Source: Zeus faber (lineage: Eukaryota > Chordata > Actinopteri > Zeiformes > Zeidae). From it: a DNA stretch of 64,000 nucleotides. The notes under the pieces were generated by a model, which saw only the letters and a program-made list of their open reading frames with translations, searched no databases and was not told the DNA's origin. Within the stretch, counting starts at the first letter, position 1, and each line of letters begins with the position of its first letter. The DNA lies in the NCBI GenBank assembly GCA_960531495.1, contig OY482854.1, forward strand, positions 30,648,729-30,712,728, read 5' to 3'. Below, one piece after another: positions 24,000-35,330 of the stretch. The position numbers and the translations under genes were made by a program.

Positions 24000-24059
24000 G
24001 GTTATTAGTAGTGGCGTTAATGTTGTGGCTGATCGGTGTATATATGAACAGAGAACAGA

Positions 24060-24463
24060 AGATTAATCTTTAATCGTCACACATCACACCACACTACAAC
24101 ACATGCACATGCTTTGGATGGTGCCGGTGAAATGGTTCCTCTGCGTTTAACCCATCCTGCCTTGTCCTTCCTCCGGGGGCACAGCCAGGAGCAGTGGGCA
24201 GCGTACGTGGACGCGCCCGGGGACCAGGTGATAAGTGTCCATCGCTGGTCAGACCATGATGGGTGCATGTTTTTGGTGGGGGTCCTTACTGACGTGAGGT
24301 GGAGGAAACCCCATGTGGGAGAACATGCAAACTCCACACAGAAAGGCTCCTATTTGGGAGATAACCCACCAGGAGCACGGTGCCAACAGCGCCACAGGTG
24401 GGAATCGAAGCCAGGACCTTCTCTGTGAGGTAGCAGTGCAATGCACCTCGCCGCCGTGCCACT
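24060..24463 (-). mobile_element. SINE A, copy 3
   Basis: The minus-strand copy starts with its head at 24463 (GTGGCACGGCGGCG) and ends with an AAAGATTAATCTTC-like tail at 24060-24075. It begins about 24 bases beyond the right end of Tc1 copy 1 and is opposite in orientation to nested copy 2. The B-box region is degenerate (GGCTTCGATTCCC). Confidence 0.75.
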
Positions 24464-25929
24464 ATATATCTTCACTCTGTACATTTGTTTTGTAAACATG
24501 TTCTTCTGGGAACCTACGCTGCATGGAGAATCCAAGCTCCTTCTCTGGTCGTGATTCCAACAGAGCTCCTCCAGCGGTGCATTCACGCTGATACTTGTGT
24601 CCAATTAGGTTTTACTGATTTAACTGGAGGAAATGATCAACCTTGGATCAATGGGCCTACAGGCATATTGACAGTTTTAATGAACAGGATGTGATAAACA
24701 CACATCCTGACAAGGTGATGATGCATTAGCTACTGTGACTCTCTGAGCTGCACTGGGGCTCATCGGAGTCTCGAAAGGCTAGGAGGAAAAGATTAGTTGC
24801 CATGGTAACCAGCTGGCACCATTTCTAGCCAGCTTCCCGGAACAGTTTAAGCCGAGAAGTTAACCAGGCTAGTGGGAATCAGCATTACAAACTTCCTGGA
24901 ATACTGCCTCCTGGTGTCCTCCGTGTGAACTACTCACCAGTTTGACAACAGCTCCTCTGAAATACATTGATCACAAAAAATTGCAGTTCAGTAAAACATC
25001 AAATACTTGGGTTGACGGCTTACAGTGGTCAATATTTGCAGAGATAATTCAATGTACATTTGCCAGTGGCAGTTCCGCTAAAGTACAAATATTTTATGTC
25101 CGGTCCTGTGATTTTGAACATGACTTTAACCAGTGTGCACTTATGAATTTAAATTGAAACAAACTGAAGCAAACAGGACTCAACCCACTTCAAACTAACT
25201 GTACTAGGACATAAAGGTGAAATAATTACAATAAAATAAAATTAAAAAAGCAGATTTATTAAAGGGGCACAGTGAAAAGAAAGGGAGAAGACGGAAGCAC
25301 CTATGATGAGATGGATATTAAAACTGTGAAGGAAACTAAAACGGTAGACAGGCACGCCCAGGACACGGCCAGAACACGCCCAGGCTTAAATGTATGGTTT
25401 TGTGTACGCACACGGATAGGCTGACGTGCAGATGCACACAGACACGGCGCCGTGTGATCCGTCTTGCAGCTTGCTCTTCTCCCTCCTGCTGCAGCCGCGC
25501 CCGACGGGGGCAACCGTGATGTGACGGGAACTTCCTGCTTCGTTGTGGCCGCCCTGCGCGCCGGCTGGTCCCAGACCGGTCCTCTCCAACCGGGCAGCGG
25601 TCCAGAGGCGACGAGGCCGGGCGTCCAAGATCCCTCCTGACGGAGCGGCGGGTGCAGATCCACCTCCTGGTGGGCCGGCGTGGACCGGAGCCACCGAGGA
25701 AATGTAGAAATATGAATCTGCAGAATTCCCATCGATCACACGCTGTGACGTGTTGCCTGTTGTTTTTCAGATTCTTTCATGTTTCATTATGAGTAGGGAT
25801 GGATTAAAGGTACAGCCCCTTTTATAAATCTGCTAGCCCCCCCCACTCCCAAGCATTTAAGAACAATTGTATATATTTTTTTAATAATATATAAAAGGAA
25901 TGGTCTGTTGGTATTCTGCTCTTCATCCT
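24464..25929. other. Unassigned sequence with GC-rich block
   Basis: 25430-25710 is GC- and CpG-rich and open on the minus strand in two frames (25301-25732, 143 codons; 25386-25739, 117 codons). It contains the palindrome ACACGGCGCCGTGT (25442-25455). The two overlapping frames cannot both be coding and I recognise neither. Confidence 0.55.

Positions 25930-25930
<1 letters not shown>

Positions 25931-25987
<57 letters not shown>
25931..25987. repeat. (GT)28 microsatellite
   Basis: Nearly perfect GT repeat, potential Z-DNA former. Confidence 0.97.
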
Positions 25988-25990
<3 letters not shown>

Positions 25991-26587
25991 TAATGCTGCA
26001 TTCCATGGAACTCGGAAATATCCAACCTCGTACTCTGAAAAGGTGCAAAGGAACCATTTAAGTTGGAATTTCGCAGCTGATGGCTCGCGCCCCAGTTTAC
26101 CAAGTTAACAGACCTGACGTTACGGCAACATGGTGGCACGCATGTCCACTGTCACTTTGAAATACTCGTAGTAGTATTGTAGTATTTATGTTAACATGGG
26201 GGCTACCCACTTAAATGACAGATTTCAGAGTTTCCATGGAACACAGCATGACTTCCTGTTGCCTCTCAACCTGATGCGAACTTGGAGTTTCTAATCCACC
26301 TGTTGGCAGCAGCTTTACCCAATGATGCAACAGAACTGGTGTAATAGAGTGAAACCAGCTGTTTCCAACAAAAAGGTGTGAAATAGAAAGCGCGAACATG
26401 GATGCCCACGGTCTAAAGAAATGGCAGCTTGTGAGAAGTGCTGCTGTGCAAAGAAAACGTCCCTCTACCACAGAGAGTAAAATGTAGAAGCACCGGTGCT
26501 GTGTACCGGGCACTTCAACACTGAACAGAACAGATAGAATAGTTCTATGTATCATACGTCATCCTTGTTGCACAAGCGACTGGACAG
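25988..26587. other. Unassigned sequence
   Basis: 26000-26045 (TTCCATGGAACTCGGAAATA followed by a TCGTACTCTGAAAAGG motif) resembles a teleost repeat with GGAACTCGGA motifs, but is too short to classify. The minus-strand frame 26211-26555 is unrecognised. Confidence 0.5.
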
Positions 26588-26700
26588 TGAAAGGATGGAT
26601 GGATGCTTTATTCATACCTGAAAGGAAATTGCAATGTCCACGCAGCTCACACCAAAAAGCAATGACAGTGATAACATACAAACAAATAATAAGAATGGTC
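26588..26700 (-). mobile_element. 3' tail of a LINE-type retrotransposon
   Basis: GGATGGATGGATGCTTTATT followed by AAGGAAATTGCAATGTCC is the reverse complement of a common fish LINE terminus (a GGACATTGCAATTTCC segment, then AATAAAGCATCC with (ATCC)n). Only the tail remains. Confidence 0.5.
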
Positions 26701-29139
26701 GTGTTCTGGGGAAAAACTGAAATATTCAATAAAACTCACAGTTAACCCACAGCCATCAAATTTGGCAGGATCATGGGAAATAAACCAGAATTTTCAAATG
26801 TAGGCATTATAAACCTGAAAATGAATGTTACTTCAGCTGTAACAGTTAAATCTCGTCCACACTTCGTTTACATTATACTATCACTCTCCATTTATTTGTG
26901 GATAAAATGCAGCTTTTACCAGTTTTTCAGTCTTTGTGTTGTCTTTATAACAACCTTCCAGCATTTGAGATGTTCCCCGCACCGAAAAACTGTTTGGCTT
27001 GAACTTCTGCCACATTTTGAGACACCAACACCAACATTCCTGCTTCCCCAAATCCACCCAAATGGAAGCCAGCGCTGGCAGCTGTGCTGGCGTGGATCCC
27101 TCTCTCACCCCAGACGGCGACTGGAAACAGCTGGGCTGGGTGTGGGAGCGGACTAGACCTTCCCTGCGAACATCTGGCCGCCTGCTGCAGATCGCAGGCC
27201 TCACCGGAGCTTCCCCGAAATGCTTCCAGGTTCCCCAATGACAGGGAGCGGCTAAAAGCGACGAACACCAACTGGCAACCGCGCTTAAAGTTTTTTTTGT
27301 TTTTTTTTCTCAATACGAGCGATGGTAAATAACACCGACAATCAAGTGGGATGATGTTGCAGAGGCACAAGTAACTACCATTTAGTTCTGTCAATCACAA
27401 AGTTCCCGAATCGCTGCAGCACAATTGTAATTGGAGGCTAAACACACAGACATGAATTGGCTGTAGCTGCACGGCAGATGTGCTGCTGTGAAAATGCAAA
27501 TGCGCTCGACCATTAAGAAAACAATTCACTTTGCTCAATAATAGCTTAAAACTTCTCTGTATTTTCGGATCTTCAGGTTTTGAATTTTGATGTTGAACTT
27601 TCTCTCTGTCCCGTAAAGCCGCCGCCCTGATCTTTGCAAACTAGTTCACTAAATTGAAAATCGGCTTTGCTTTCAAGAACCAATCACCTCCTAATGCCCC
27701 AATGATGTCTTTATTTGGGCTTCATTCTTGCTGATTTAAGCTCGTAAACCGGTCGGAGCCTTGACCCTAGTGGCGGTCGGATGAACTGCGTCTGGGTTTC
27801 GTATCACAAATGATTTCAAGGAGGAGCTCGTTTTTTCCAGTACAGCATTGAGTCGTTTACACAGCTGGACCATGTTCCATGAAACTCCCTTTAAAATGTG
27901 TTTGCAAAGTGTGGGGAAAAAATGAATACATAGCTGACTTATATAAGAAAATGTATTGACAGTGAATATGGTGATGGCCGCGTTAATGTTAATAAAGCCA
28001 ATATTTTACACATGTGACTTATTGACTAAGCTTTAAGTCCAGTTGAAATAAATGACTGACGTAACTTACGGTCATAGTGTCAATATGAACGCACCCTGGA
28101 GGAGGCGGGGCTGATCTCTGAGGGGGCGGGGCTTATCAAAGTGCGTCATAACTTTTTACTGCACAATTCAACTCTATAGCAATGAATGGACTTGAAGTTT
28201 GTTTGTCGTTTTCAGTACGAAGCTGGACTTAAGCTTGCATTTTTTTAACTTGACTCAATTTCTACAAAACATTAATTAAAAAAAATTCGCAAACACTTAT
28301 GTAACGGATAATGATTTGTTGAGTTCGATTCACACAGTTATCTATAAGTGATGATAAAGAAATGTGCTTTTTAAAATGAAAGGTGGTTAAAATATGGTGA
28401 ACAGAACAATGTGAAATTGACACCAGCCGTGCAGTAAGTCTCTGCTACGGGAGCCCTCCGGTTACTGTCCTCCCTCCTCCATCACCTTCTCTGCAGCATT
28501 TAGTTGGAGAAGGGTGGAGGTCTGGACGAATAACCACAGCTCTTCCTCCATCAGGATTGGACTCGTTCACCACAGACCTTGAAAAAATGTCTTTCTACTC
28601 AGGTTCTAAAAGTTGATCTGTGTTGATGTGGGTCGTGTGTGTGTGAGTGTCTTTGGAAGCCAAAAACACACAGAATGGAGTGGGGGCAGAACAAAAGTCA
28701 GAGTGTTTACATTTCTCCTGTTGAATATGAAATAAGAGCAACTAAATATATAGTAATAAGGAGCAGAGTTCGGCAGATGCACTCGCAGTAACAGATGCAT
28801 TGTTTCTCTGCTACAAAAGGGGAGCGCTGCCATTTGGAGAAGCCTTGTCACTCACCACTTCTCCGGATTCAAAAACACTGCAGACCGAACAACCTGGTGC
28901 AAAGGCTTGCCGTGCATCCTGTCGCACCAGACTTCAGCGTCTGCCCAGAGCGAAGGACTTCCAAGTTCCCGCCATCGCTGGAGATCGTTTCGTCCCCGGC
29001 GCCAAAGGCAGCTTGGCACCGTTTTAACTGCAGTTTGAAACACAAAGGCTTGGTTAAAGTTTCTTTTCTGCTTGAATATAAAGAAGGGGGAAGCATCGTC
29101 TTCAGACATCATAGCAACGAGCTCACATTGTATTGTTGC
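26701..29139. other. Unassigned sequence
   Basis: Contains many overlapping frames at 26773-27394 in a GC-richer block, none recognised, and GGAGGCGGGGCTGATCTC plus GGGGGCGGGGCTTATC at 28101-28136, similar in motif to the minisatellite at 32449-32815. 28795-29193 (132 codons, plus) is open but without a recognised domain and runs into the repeat that follows. Confidence 0.55.
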
Positions 29140-29420
29140 TCGGGTTACAACGCATCACAGAACTCCCGGTTTTGGATCGTATCACGGTTTTGAGTCACGG
29201 ATCGGATCGCTTTTCGACTCGGCAAAAGAAAGGGAGACGAATAACTTTGCATTCCATTTATTCTGTAAAACACCTTAAGCAAAGAGCTTTTGCCCATGGT
29301 CTTAAATGACTACGTTAAAGTGATGTCCAATGTTTAAACAAAATCTTAAAATTCATCAACTATTCAAAACTCAATTGCTAAATGAAAGTGCAATATGAGG
29401 CACGCATGATACCGTCCTCC
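29140..29420. repeat. Interspersed repeat with GAGTCACGGATCGGATC motif
   Basis: The block with TTTTGAGTCACGGATCGGAT, AAAGAAAGGGAGACGA and a distal AAAGTGCAATATGAGG resembles a frequent teleost repeat. It abuts family P copy 1. Confidence 0.45.
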
Positions 29421-29713
29421 TTTAAACATGGTAGTGAATGAATAAATGTGACCCACCGCAGGAAAAGCCGCCATCTGACGCATTTCTAAAATGGCCAGGA
29501 GCAGACAAATAAGTTGAAAATAACCTTTCTCCAGGGGAAAAATTATATTTTTCCAGATTCGTGTTCCTTTGTCTTTTTTTTTTTATCTCTCAATGTATTT
29601 TCAAAACCGAGTTTGATTTATAAATAGTTGAAAAATGTTAAACCCTGGAGTTAAATATTCCCGTTAGATTACATGGGGAAACGCAGTTCACTTACCGACA
29701 TGCTGAACACCGC

Positions 29714-29940
29714 ATTACATTTACATTTACATTTACATTTACATTTAGTCATTTATCAAACGCTTTTATCCAAAGCGACTTACAATTGTTCAATCACCGA
29801 CGGACGCAGCCATCAGGAGCAATGAGGGGTTAAGTGTCTTGCTCAAGGACACTACAGCATGCTAGCAGGAGGAGCCTGGGATCTAACCAGCAACCTTTAG
29901 ATCACTAGACCACCAGCTCTACCTCCTGAGCTACCACCCC
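29714..29940 (-). mobile_element. SINE B, copy 1 (nested in family P)
   Basis: The minus-strand copy shares GCTTTTATCCAAAGCGACTT, CTTGCTCAAGGACACTAC and the tRNA-like head (GAGCTGGTGGTCTAGTGATC on the minus strand) with 35641-35827 and 49112-49292. The tail is a (ATTTAC)n repeat at 29714-29746. Confidence 0.75.
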
Positions 29941-30129
29941 CGTTTTGATAGAACCTTTAAACCTTTAAATCATACTACTTTTACACAAACGGAGCCACTG
30001 TTTTGAAGCGGCGTAGAAGAAGAAACGCGTCACGCACCCACGTCACTTCTGTACACAGACGGTTAAAGCACAGCACGGAGCTGTTTCGGTCTCACTTGTC
30101 TTAAAATGTTCTTCTCCGTATAGTTACGG

Positions 30130-30440
30130 ATAACGTGAAGCAGGTGGAGGAAGCTCTGAATCATATTTGGGACCTTAATCTGACCAGTACGATAGATGCA
30201 AGTCAGTGTTAGCAGCGCGTACTGGACTTCATTTTCCGTGATGAGAGTCAGTTCTCCCACAGCGACGCGGAGAACGACAGCGACGCTGAATGTGATGTTA
30301 CTCTTGTCTTGGAGAACATTTCAAACAGCGGATTTCAAACTTAATGTGACGATGAAACTGAATATTTTCAAGAACCACCGGAGGAGACCGACGATACGTC
30401 CGTTGTTGTTACAACGGAAGAAGTTGATGACGTGATTAAG
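30130..30440 (+). pseudogene. Acidic N-terminal ORF of family P, degraded copy
   Basis: Conceptual translation gives an acidic segment similar to the intact frame at 56580-56888, including SDSDAE- and DDETEYFQEPPEE-like stretches, but with stop codons after ASQC and in GFQT-stop. The function of this protein family is not recognised; acidic N-termini occur in several transposase families, which is the only hint. Confidence 0.4.
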
Positions 30441-30869
30441 TCCGTTGATTTTAGATTTTCTGAGACTCATAATATTGATCTTGCATCTTGCTTTGACCAC
30501 CTCATCAGACCAGGTTGGATTTCAAGGCGGCTCTGTGTTGTGCAATTACTGGAAGGTGCCCGTCGACTTCCTGTCGTCCACCGGAAGTCTTGCCTCACAG
30601 TGTCTCTGTGGAAGGAAATCACTTCTTGTTGGGATTTCCCACTGCGAGCCAGCCTCGTGCGCGGCGGAGATGGGCCCGAGACGTAAACAAATGCCCCGCC
30701 TTGGGATGTTGCTTAATTTAAGATTCATTCGATTTACTAGACTTGGAAGTCCTGATCGAAGGAAAAGGCAACTCCTTCTGTCTGCTCTTGGTTCTGCTCT
30801 TAGTCCAGATCATCCATTTCCTCTTTTGTCAACGTCAACCTGGAGGCCATGACAATTATTGTTTTGTAG
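30441..30869. other. Possible continuation of family P copy 1
   Basis: No counterpart remains in copy 2, so homology cannot be tested. Frames 30432-30686 and 30445-30852 are open but overlapping and unrecognised. Confidence 0.35.
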
Positions 30870-31080
30870 AATTCAGTCTCTGCTCTCGTTAGAGAAAACA
30901 GTGAAACTAGGATCCAAACGCTCATTTCAGGTTCTCATTTCAGGAGGTTCTCCAACACTGCTGACGTCTTGCAAATAAAATAACAATGTCAAGTCTTAAC
31001 TATTCATCATTTCACCGAGGAGAAATGCTTGAAGGACCCCCTGGGGGTCCCCGGACCCCACGTTGAAAACCCCTGCTGTA
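30870..31080 (+). repeat. Repeat family C, copy 2
   Basis: Shares AACTAGGATCCAAAC and the terminal CTTGAAGGACCCCCTGGG tail with the copies at 607-790 and 60431-60683. It lies directly downstream of family P copy 1, so C may be the 3' part of the same larger element. Confidence 0.6.
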
Positions 31081-32448
31081 GATCCTTATTTAACATGTTT
31101 ACCTCTTGAGTCTAGAACTACGATGTGATGTACTGTATAACCTTGTTGAAACGAAATGATCCTGTTTAAAAGTAAAATCCAGAACCGTATCTGTTAAGTT
31201 TGGGGGTCTTGGCCACAGTTGACAGTTGTATTTGCTCTTTCCTTGCGGTGGTTCATGGTTACCAACATTAGATATCGGTAAAAAGTTATTGTTCTTGCTT
31301 CAGACATGTTCATTTGGGTTTATCTTTCCCTCCAGCTGTCTGCGTCGTAAGGAGCTCAACAAGACGTTTCACCACAAGTGGCCTTCTGCGATCCTGTATT
31401 TATGGCGCAGAACCAGCTGATCTTATTAATCTACATCATAAATGCGCCCGCCGAGGAATCAGGAGCACAATGCAGCGGGGCGAAGGGAACATGCCGCTCA
31501 TCCCAGCGGCTCCACCAGAGACGGCTATTAGGATCGGGAGGCAAAGGACCAGAGGGAGAAACATTCACGACGCAGGATCAGAACAAAGGGGCGATGCACC
31601 TGCACGGCCCCTTATGACTGATGACATATCATGATGCATTTCCAAAATTACAAGTGAAAGTTGTTCAATTTGCCAGGAAAGTTGTGTGAAATGACTGAAC
31701 CTGTGGGTATTTACTGAAATAATAAACAATAAATATACCATGAGATGGTTAATTAAAACCCCCAAATGTAGGAATAAAGTAATAAAATACACTTTCATCC
31801 CTTTGTAGACGAAGATGTCGTTTTTCTTCTGCATTTCAACCTCCAGCCGGCGTGTATGTTTACATGTTTACATGCTGCTGACATTGTTTTCATCTCCTTT
31901 ACAGAAACGTTGCTTTGATAAAATATTCCTAATTAAAACGTGTTTTCTTTTGAATACCCTCCGATCCCGTTCTTGCGCGGAATAGCTGAACGCTGCTTCC
32001 TTCCGGCTCCAGGCGGCTGTAGATTAGAACCCCACAACAGAACACCCCACAATCAATTATCTGAGATTGTGTTGTTTTATGTCATTGTGTTACTTTATAT
32101 TTTGTTTTGTTAGTTTATGTTATTTTATGTAATGTTATGTTTTGTTATGTTATATTTTCGGCAGGCTCGTTTCCACGCTGCGGGGCGGGAGGCCAAGGTC
32201 TGTTTGCTCCTGTTGATATCCGCAGAAAATCGAAGCCGTGCTCGTGTTGGCCTTCAGGTTTTGGAAAACTGCGGCTGAGCTGCACAGAAAGTTACGGGGG
32301 GAAAAAAAACAAGCAGCGTTTTGAAATGACTGGAATGACTCTCACGGTCGTCTCCACAGCAGACGACTCAGAGCAACTTGTAATGCAACGTTATTTAAGG
32401 TACCACTAACATTAGATGCTGTTAATATTCACTGATCCTCATCATTTT
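31081..32448. other. Unassigned sequence
   Basis: No recognised gene. 32080-32160 is a T-rich TTATGT(T) low-complexity run. Frames 31314-31634 and 31378-31617 overlap and are unrecognised. Confidence 0.6.
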
Positions 32449-32815
32449 TTATTGATTGATTGATTGATTGAGGGGGCGGAGCTTCCCTTATGTTGGTTTA
32501 ATGATCACTGATGAGGGGGGAGCACTAAGTTATCGGTGGTTTGATCGTTTTAATGATCGTCCATGAGGAGCAGAGCTCATACTTATCACTAGTTTGATGC
32601 TTTGATTGATAAGGGTTAGCTCCTCCCCTTAATCAGCAATACTTTCCTTAGTGTAACGATTGCTGATAAGGGGTGGAGCTCCCCTTATATTGGTTGAATA
32701 TCACTGGCAAGGGGGCGGGGCTCTCTCTAATCAGTGGTTTGATTGGTTTAATGATCACGGATGTGGTGGTTTGATTGGTTCGATCACTGCAGAGGGGGCG
32801 GAGCATCCCGACTGC
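32449..32815. repeat. Degenerate minisatellite rich in GGGGCGGAGC boxes
   Basis: Starts with (ATTG)n at 32451-32472, then imprecise units combining TGATAAGGGG or GAGGGGGCGGAGC with TTATATTGGTTTAATGATCA. GC-box-like cores occur near 32474, 32712 and 32795, and on the other strand near 32618. Units vary in length (roughly 40-90 bases). Confidence 0.6.
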
Positions 32816-33989
32816 TCTAAGTGGTCACTCACGTGGCCCTTTCTGACTATAAATAAAACATTAACATTTTCAACGATAACTACACATCACACACCACCGC
32901 ACCGCCAGCCATGTTCCTGTGAAACGCTCCTTCTCCCTCTATCCTTCGTGGTTCTGCAGTTTGTTCAGACGCGCTGACTCACGGCCGCCATCGCGGCTCT
33001 TCACTCAACATGACTCACCGCCACCTGGGACCACCTTGAGGAAAAAAACAAAACACCACCCCCCCTTCCAAAAAAACCCCACCTATTTTATTCATTTTCC
33101 TCCCAGATTCAGAGGCTGCAGTCCAAACAAAGCAGGTTGCATGTCAGGTGCGCGGCTGCATCTCATAAATGTCGGCACGCGATCGCGTCATTATGTGCAC
33201 GCACGAGATGTATGAGCTGGTGTTTAGGATGCGGCCATAACTCCGGCAGATAACTCGCTTGTGTCGTCCCAAAACGCCCTGACGTCGCTGTGTGCTTTAC
33301 GAGGCGTGTTGCTATTGCCCTCAAAGACGTTTTTAGGGGCTGCCGGTCATGTTAGATGTTGTAGATAAGCGGCGCGAGGTGCCTCCCCGCTGCCGTTTGC
33401 AGTTAGATAAATTTTCCAAACGACGCTGAAACCATCCATCCAACCAGTTTCCAAAGCGTTTTTTATGTTTGTTTGCATTTCTCTTAGAACGTTGCGGCAG
33501 CGGGAATCGCATTCTGCATCCGGGCAACGGCAACATTCAGTTCTTTCTGGAGTCACTTTGTTGAAAGGGTACTTCCGTTTTTGAGGGAGCACCCACCGCA
33601 CCCATCGGATGGATCGGCAAAAACAGTTCTGAACAGTTCCGGGGCTGCGTTTGTAACAACCAAAATCCAAAATTTGTAGGTTTTTACTTGTTATGCAGGA
33701 TGTTTTGCTTAAATAACTAAGCTTTTGAGACGCTGGAAGGTGTATTTCCCTCATTTTGCAGGAGCTAGGCTAGCTGATCCCATCTGCAGCCATGCATTGA
33801 GCTAACGTTGCTATTTCGGTACTGAACTTCTGGAACTAGCCAATAATGTAAAAATATAGAACGAGATAGAAAGTGGTAATACGTGGGATTATTTTGTAAA
33901 AAGAATCCCCGATTTCATGCTTTATTTCGCTGTCACTCCACAAGAAACATGCACGACGTGTGTTTGCGTCGTGCATGCACGACTCTGTG
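32816..33989. other. Unassigned sequence
   Basis: A minus-strand 135-codon frame (33347-33754) contains a CCRCPDAECDSRC cluster but no domain I can assign. 33948-33977 is a perfect 11-bp-arm inverted repeat. Confidence 0.5.
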
Positions 33990-34021
33990 TGCTGCTTCCC
34001 TTGTTGGTGGCAGGGTCCGCC
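33990..34021 (+). repeat. Repeat family C, head fragment
   Basis: The 32 bases containing TTGTTGGTGGCAGGGTCCGC match 60431-60462 with two mismatches. Confidence 0.55.
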
Positions 34022-34324
34022 TTCCCACGGCAAGAATGCAAAGATCAGGGATGCTCAAGATGTGAACGGCAGACAGGGGCGTTTGAAAAACTAAAATAAC
34101 CCCCTTGTAGTTTGGGTTGGAATTCCGGGTTTAGTTGGAGACTAAGCGTCCCCACACGGACGATCTGATGGATTTGCACTTTAATATTTCTGATTAGAAT
34201 CATAATCAACGGTAAGAGTCTCGTGACGGGAAGTATGGCAGTGGAAGAATGTCGCCATGAGCGTCCAGATCGCTGCTTTATTTACAAGATGGAGCCTGGT
34301 GCAGAGCCAGACTGCAGAGCGAGG
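34022..34324. other. Unassigned sequence
   Basis: No feature recognised. Confidence 0.6.
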
Positions 34325-34615
34325 AGAGAAATCCATCTCTCGCTCGCTCTCGCTGGTCCCCCCATCCCTCCCTCTTCCTCCCTCTCTGTGCATCTGTCTC
34401 TTCCCTCACATTCTTTCTCGCTCCATCCCCCTCTCTCTCTTTGCATCTGCCACTTTCTAGTCTCTCTCTCTCTCTCTCTCCTCTTTCTGTCTCTCCCACT
34501 CCGTCCCTCCCTCTCTATCTCTATCTCTCTCTCTCTCTCTCGCTCTCCCTCCCTCCCTCTCCCCCTCTCCCCCCCCCTCTCTCCTCTTTCTGGCTCTCCC
34601 TCTCTCTCTGTAGTG
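34325..34615. repeat. Polypyrimidine (CT-rich) tract
   Basis: About 290 bases, mostly CTCTCT/CCCTCC on the plus strand. Such mirror-like tracts can form triplex DNA. The long serine/leucine frames here (34223-34675 and others) are low-complexity artefacts. Confidence 0.9.
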
Positions 34616-34959
34616 TCAGCTTGCTGGAGGTTGGGCTTTGTGTTCCTGATTGATAATTCTCGCGCCTCGCAGTGAAAGATTAGATGTCCAAGGCCTCAGA
34701 CGGGCGTGGCAGCGATACACAAATATCCAGAAAAGTGTGAAAGTTGAACTTACTTCACCGCCTTCAGGCTTTGCAGACCACCCCGTTCCCAGGGATGCGA
34801 CGCGCCTCTGGAGGGGGTTATGTTGCGATAATGACCGGCTGGCTGCACATTATTCCTCCCATACGTCACTTCAAGGTGAAGCTTCCATCCAACACGCCAT
34901 GGGTGGATGAAGATGGAGACGAGGGAACTGCTGCCACTGTAGATCCGGGAGCTTTATGA

Positions 34960-35330
34960 TCGCGTGCGATTCCGCTCTCTGCCGTTAGGTCGTCCGTTTA
35001 TCCCCGCGGTGCCGGCCGGGGGGGGGCGCTACGTCACAGCCCCTCCTGCCCGCTTCCGGGCACCACCCACCGCTCCGCAGAGCATCTGGTTGAACGGTCC
35101 GCATAGTAACTTGGGAGGTGGCGTTTTTGGACGCCGTTCCCCTGAGAAGGGAAGCTCTCGAGAGGAGGACAAAGGGTGCGGCCGGGTCGCCGGAGGGAGG
35201 GCGTGTTCGTCCCGGGTGCAGCCCGACGGACGTCCTCCCCGCAACGCCGCCGCCGCCGGCGCCTCCGCCGCCGAGCTGTGTCCACTTGGCTTCTCGTGTC
35301 TTTGGCCGGGAGCTACGGTGTCGTCACACC
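34960..35330. promoter_or_regulatory. CpG-island-like block
   Basis: Markedly GC- and CpG-rich compared with the flanks, with CCGCGG, GCGCTACGTCA and a run of CCG triplets (35244-35275). Open on both strands (34964-35386 plus; 35029-35418 minus), as expected of CpG-rich DNA. It could be a promoter or first exon of a gene whose other exons are outside or unrecognised. No TATA box and no transcript evidence, so direction is unknown. Confidence 0.4.

Larger units (their letters stand above)
22820..24036 (+). mobile_element. Tc1-like transposon copy 1, internally deleted, with nested SINE
   Basis: The left end CCGATCAGCCACAACATTA (22820-22838) is exactly inverted at the right end (24018-24036), with GTGTATA following. 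Between them, degraded transposase sequence shared with the copy at 62591-63727 runs from about 23270, including GCAGCGTAAGGATCTGAGCC and TCTTGGTGCCAGATACCACA. Around 23853 the sequence jumps from the TGGATGGGCGGG region to AGGAGCATCTGTGGGATG, a large deletion removing most of the DDE catalytic core. 22839 to about 23257 is an inserted SINE A. Not capable of encoding transposase. Confidence 0.85.
29445..30440 (+). mobile_element. Repeat family P, copy 1 (interrupted by SINE B)
   Basis: Homologous, in opposite orientation, to 56580-57412. Shared blocks include TGTGACCCACCGCAG at the left, a T-run then ATCTCTCAATGTATTTTC, GTTAGATTACATGGGGAAAC, AGTTCACTTACCGA, and a coding-like block to 30440. 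Sequence 29714-29940 is an inserted SINE B: family P sequence stops at GCTGAACACCGC and resumes near GTTTTGAT. The coding-like block (about 30130-30440) keeps clear protein similarity to copy 2 (LNHIWDLNLTS versus LSHITDLNLTS) but has in-frame stops. Class unknown. Confidence 0.65.

Noticed and set aside
25301-25739. Two overlapping minus-strand frames of 143 and 117 codons
   Set aside because: Mutually exclusive, high CpG, no recognisable motif.
26390-26540. THAP-domain-like text (CTGHFN) on the plus strand
   Set aside because: Only one short motif fits; the preceding cysteines and tryptophan are not in frame and a stop interrupts.
33347-33754. Cysteine cluster suggesting a zinc finger
   Set aside because: Spacing of C and H does not fit a known finger, and the frame is otherwise featureless.
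34223-34675. 150-codon Ser/Leu/Pro-rich protein
   Set aside because: Arises from the polypyrimidine tract; other frames are open there for the same reason.
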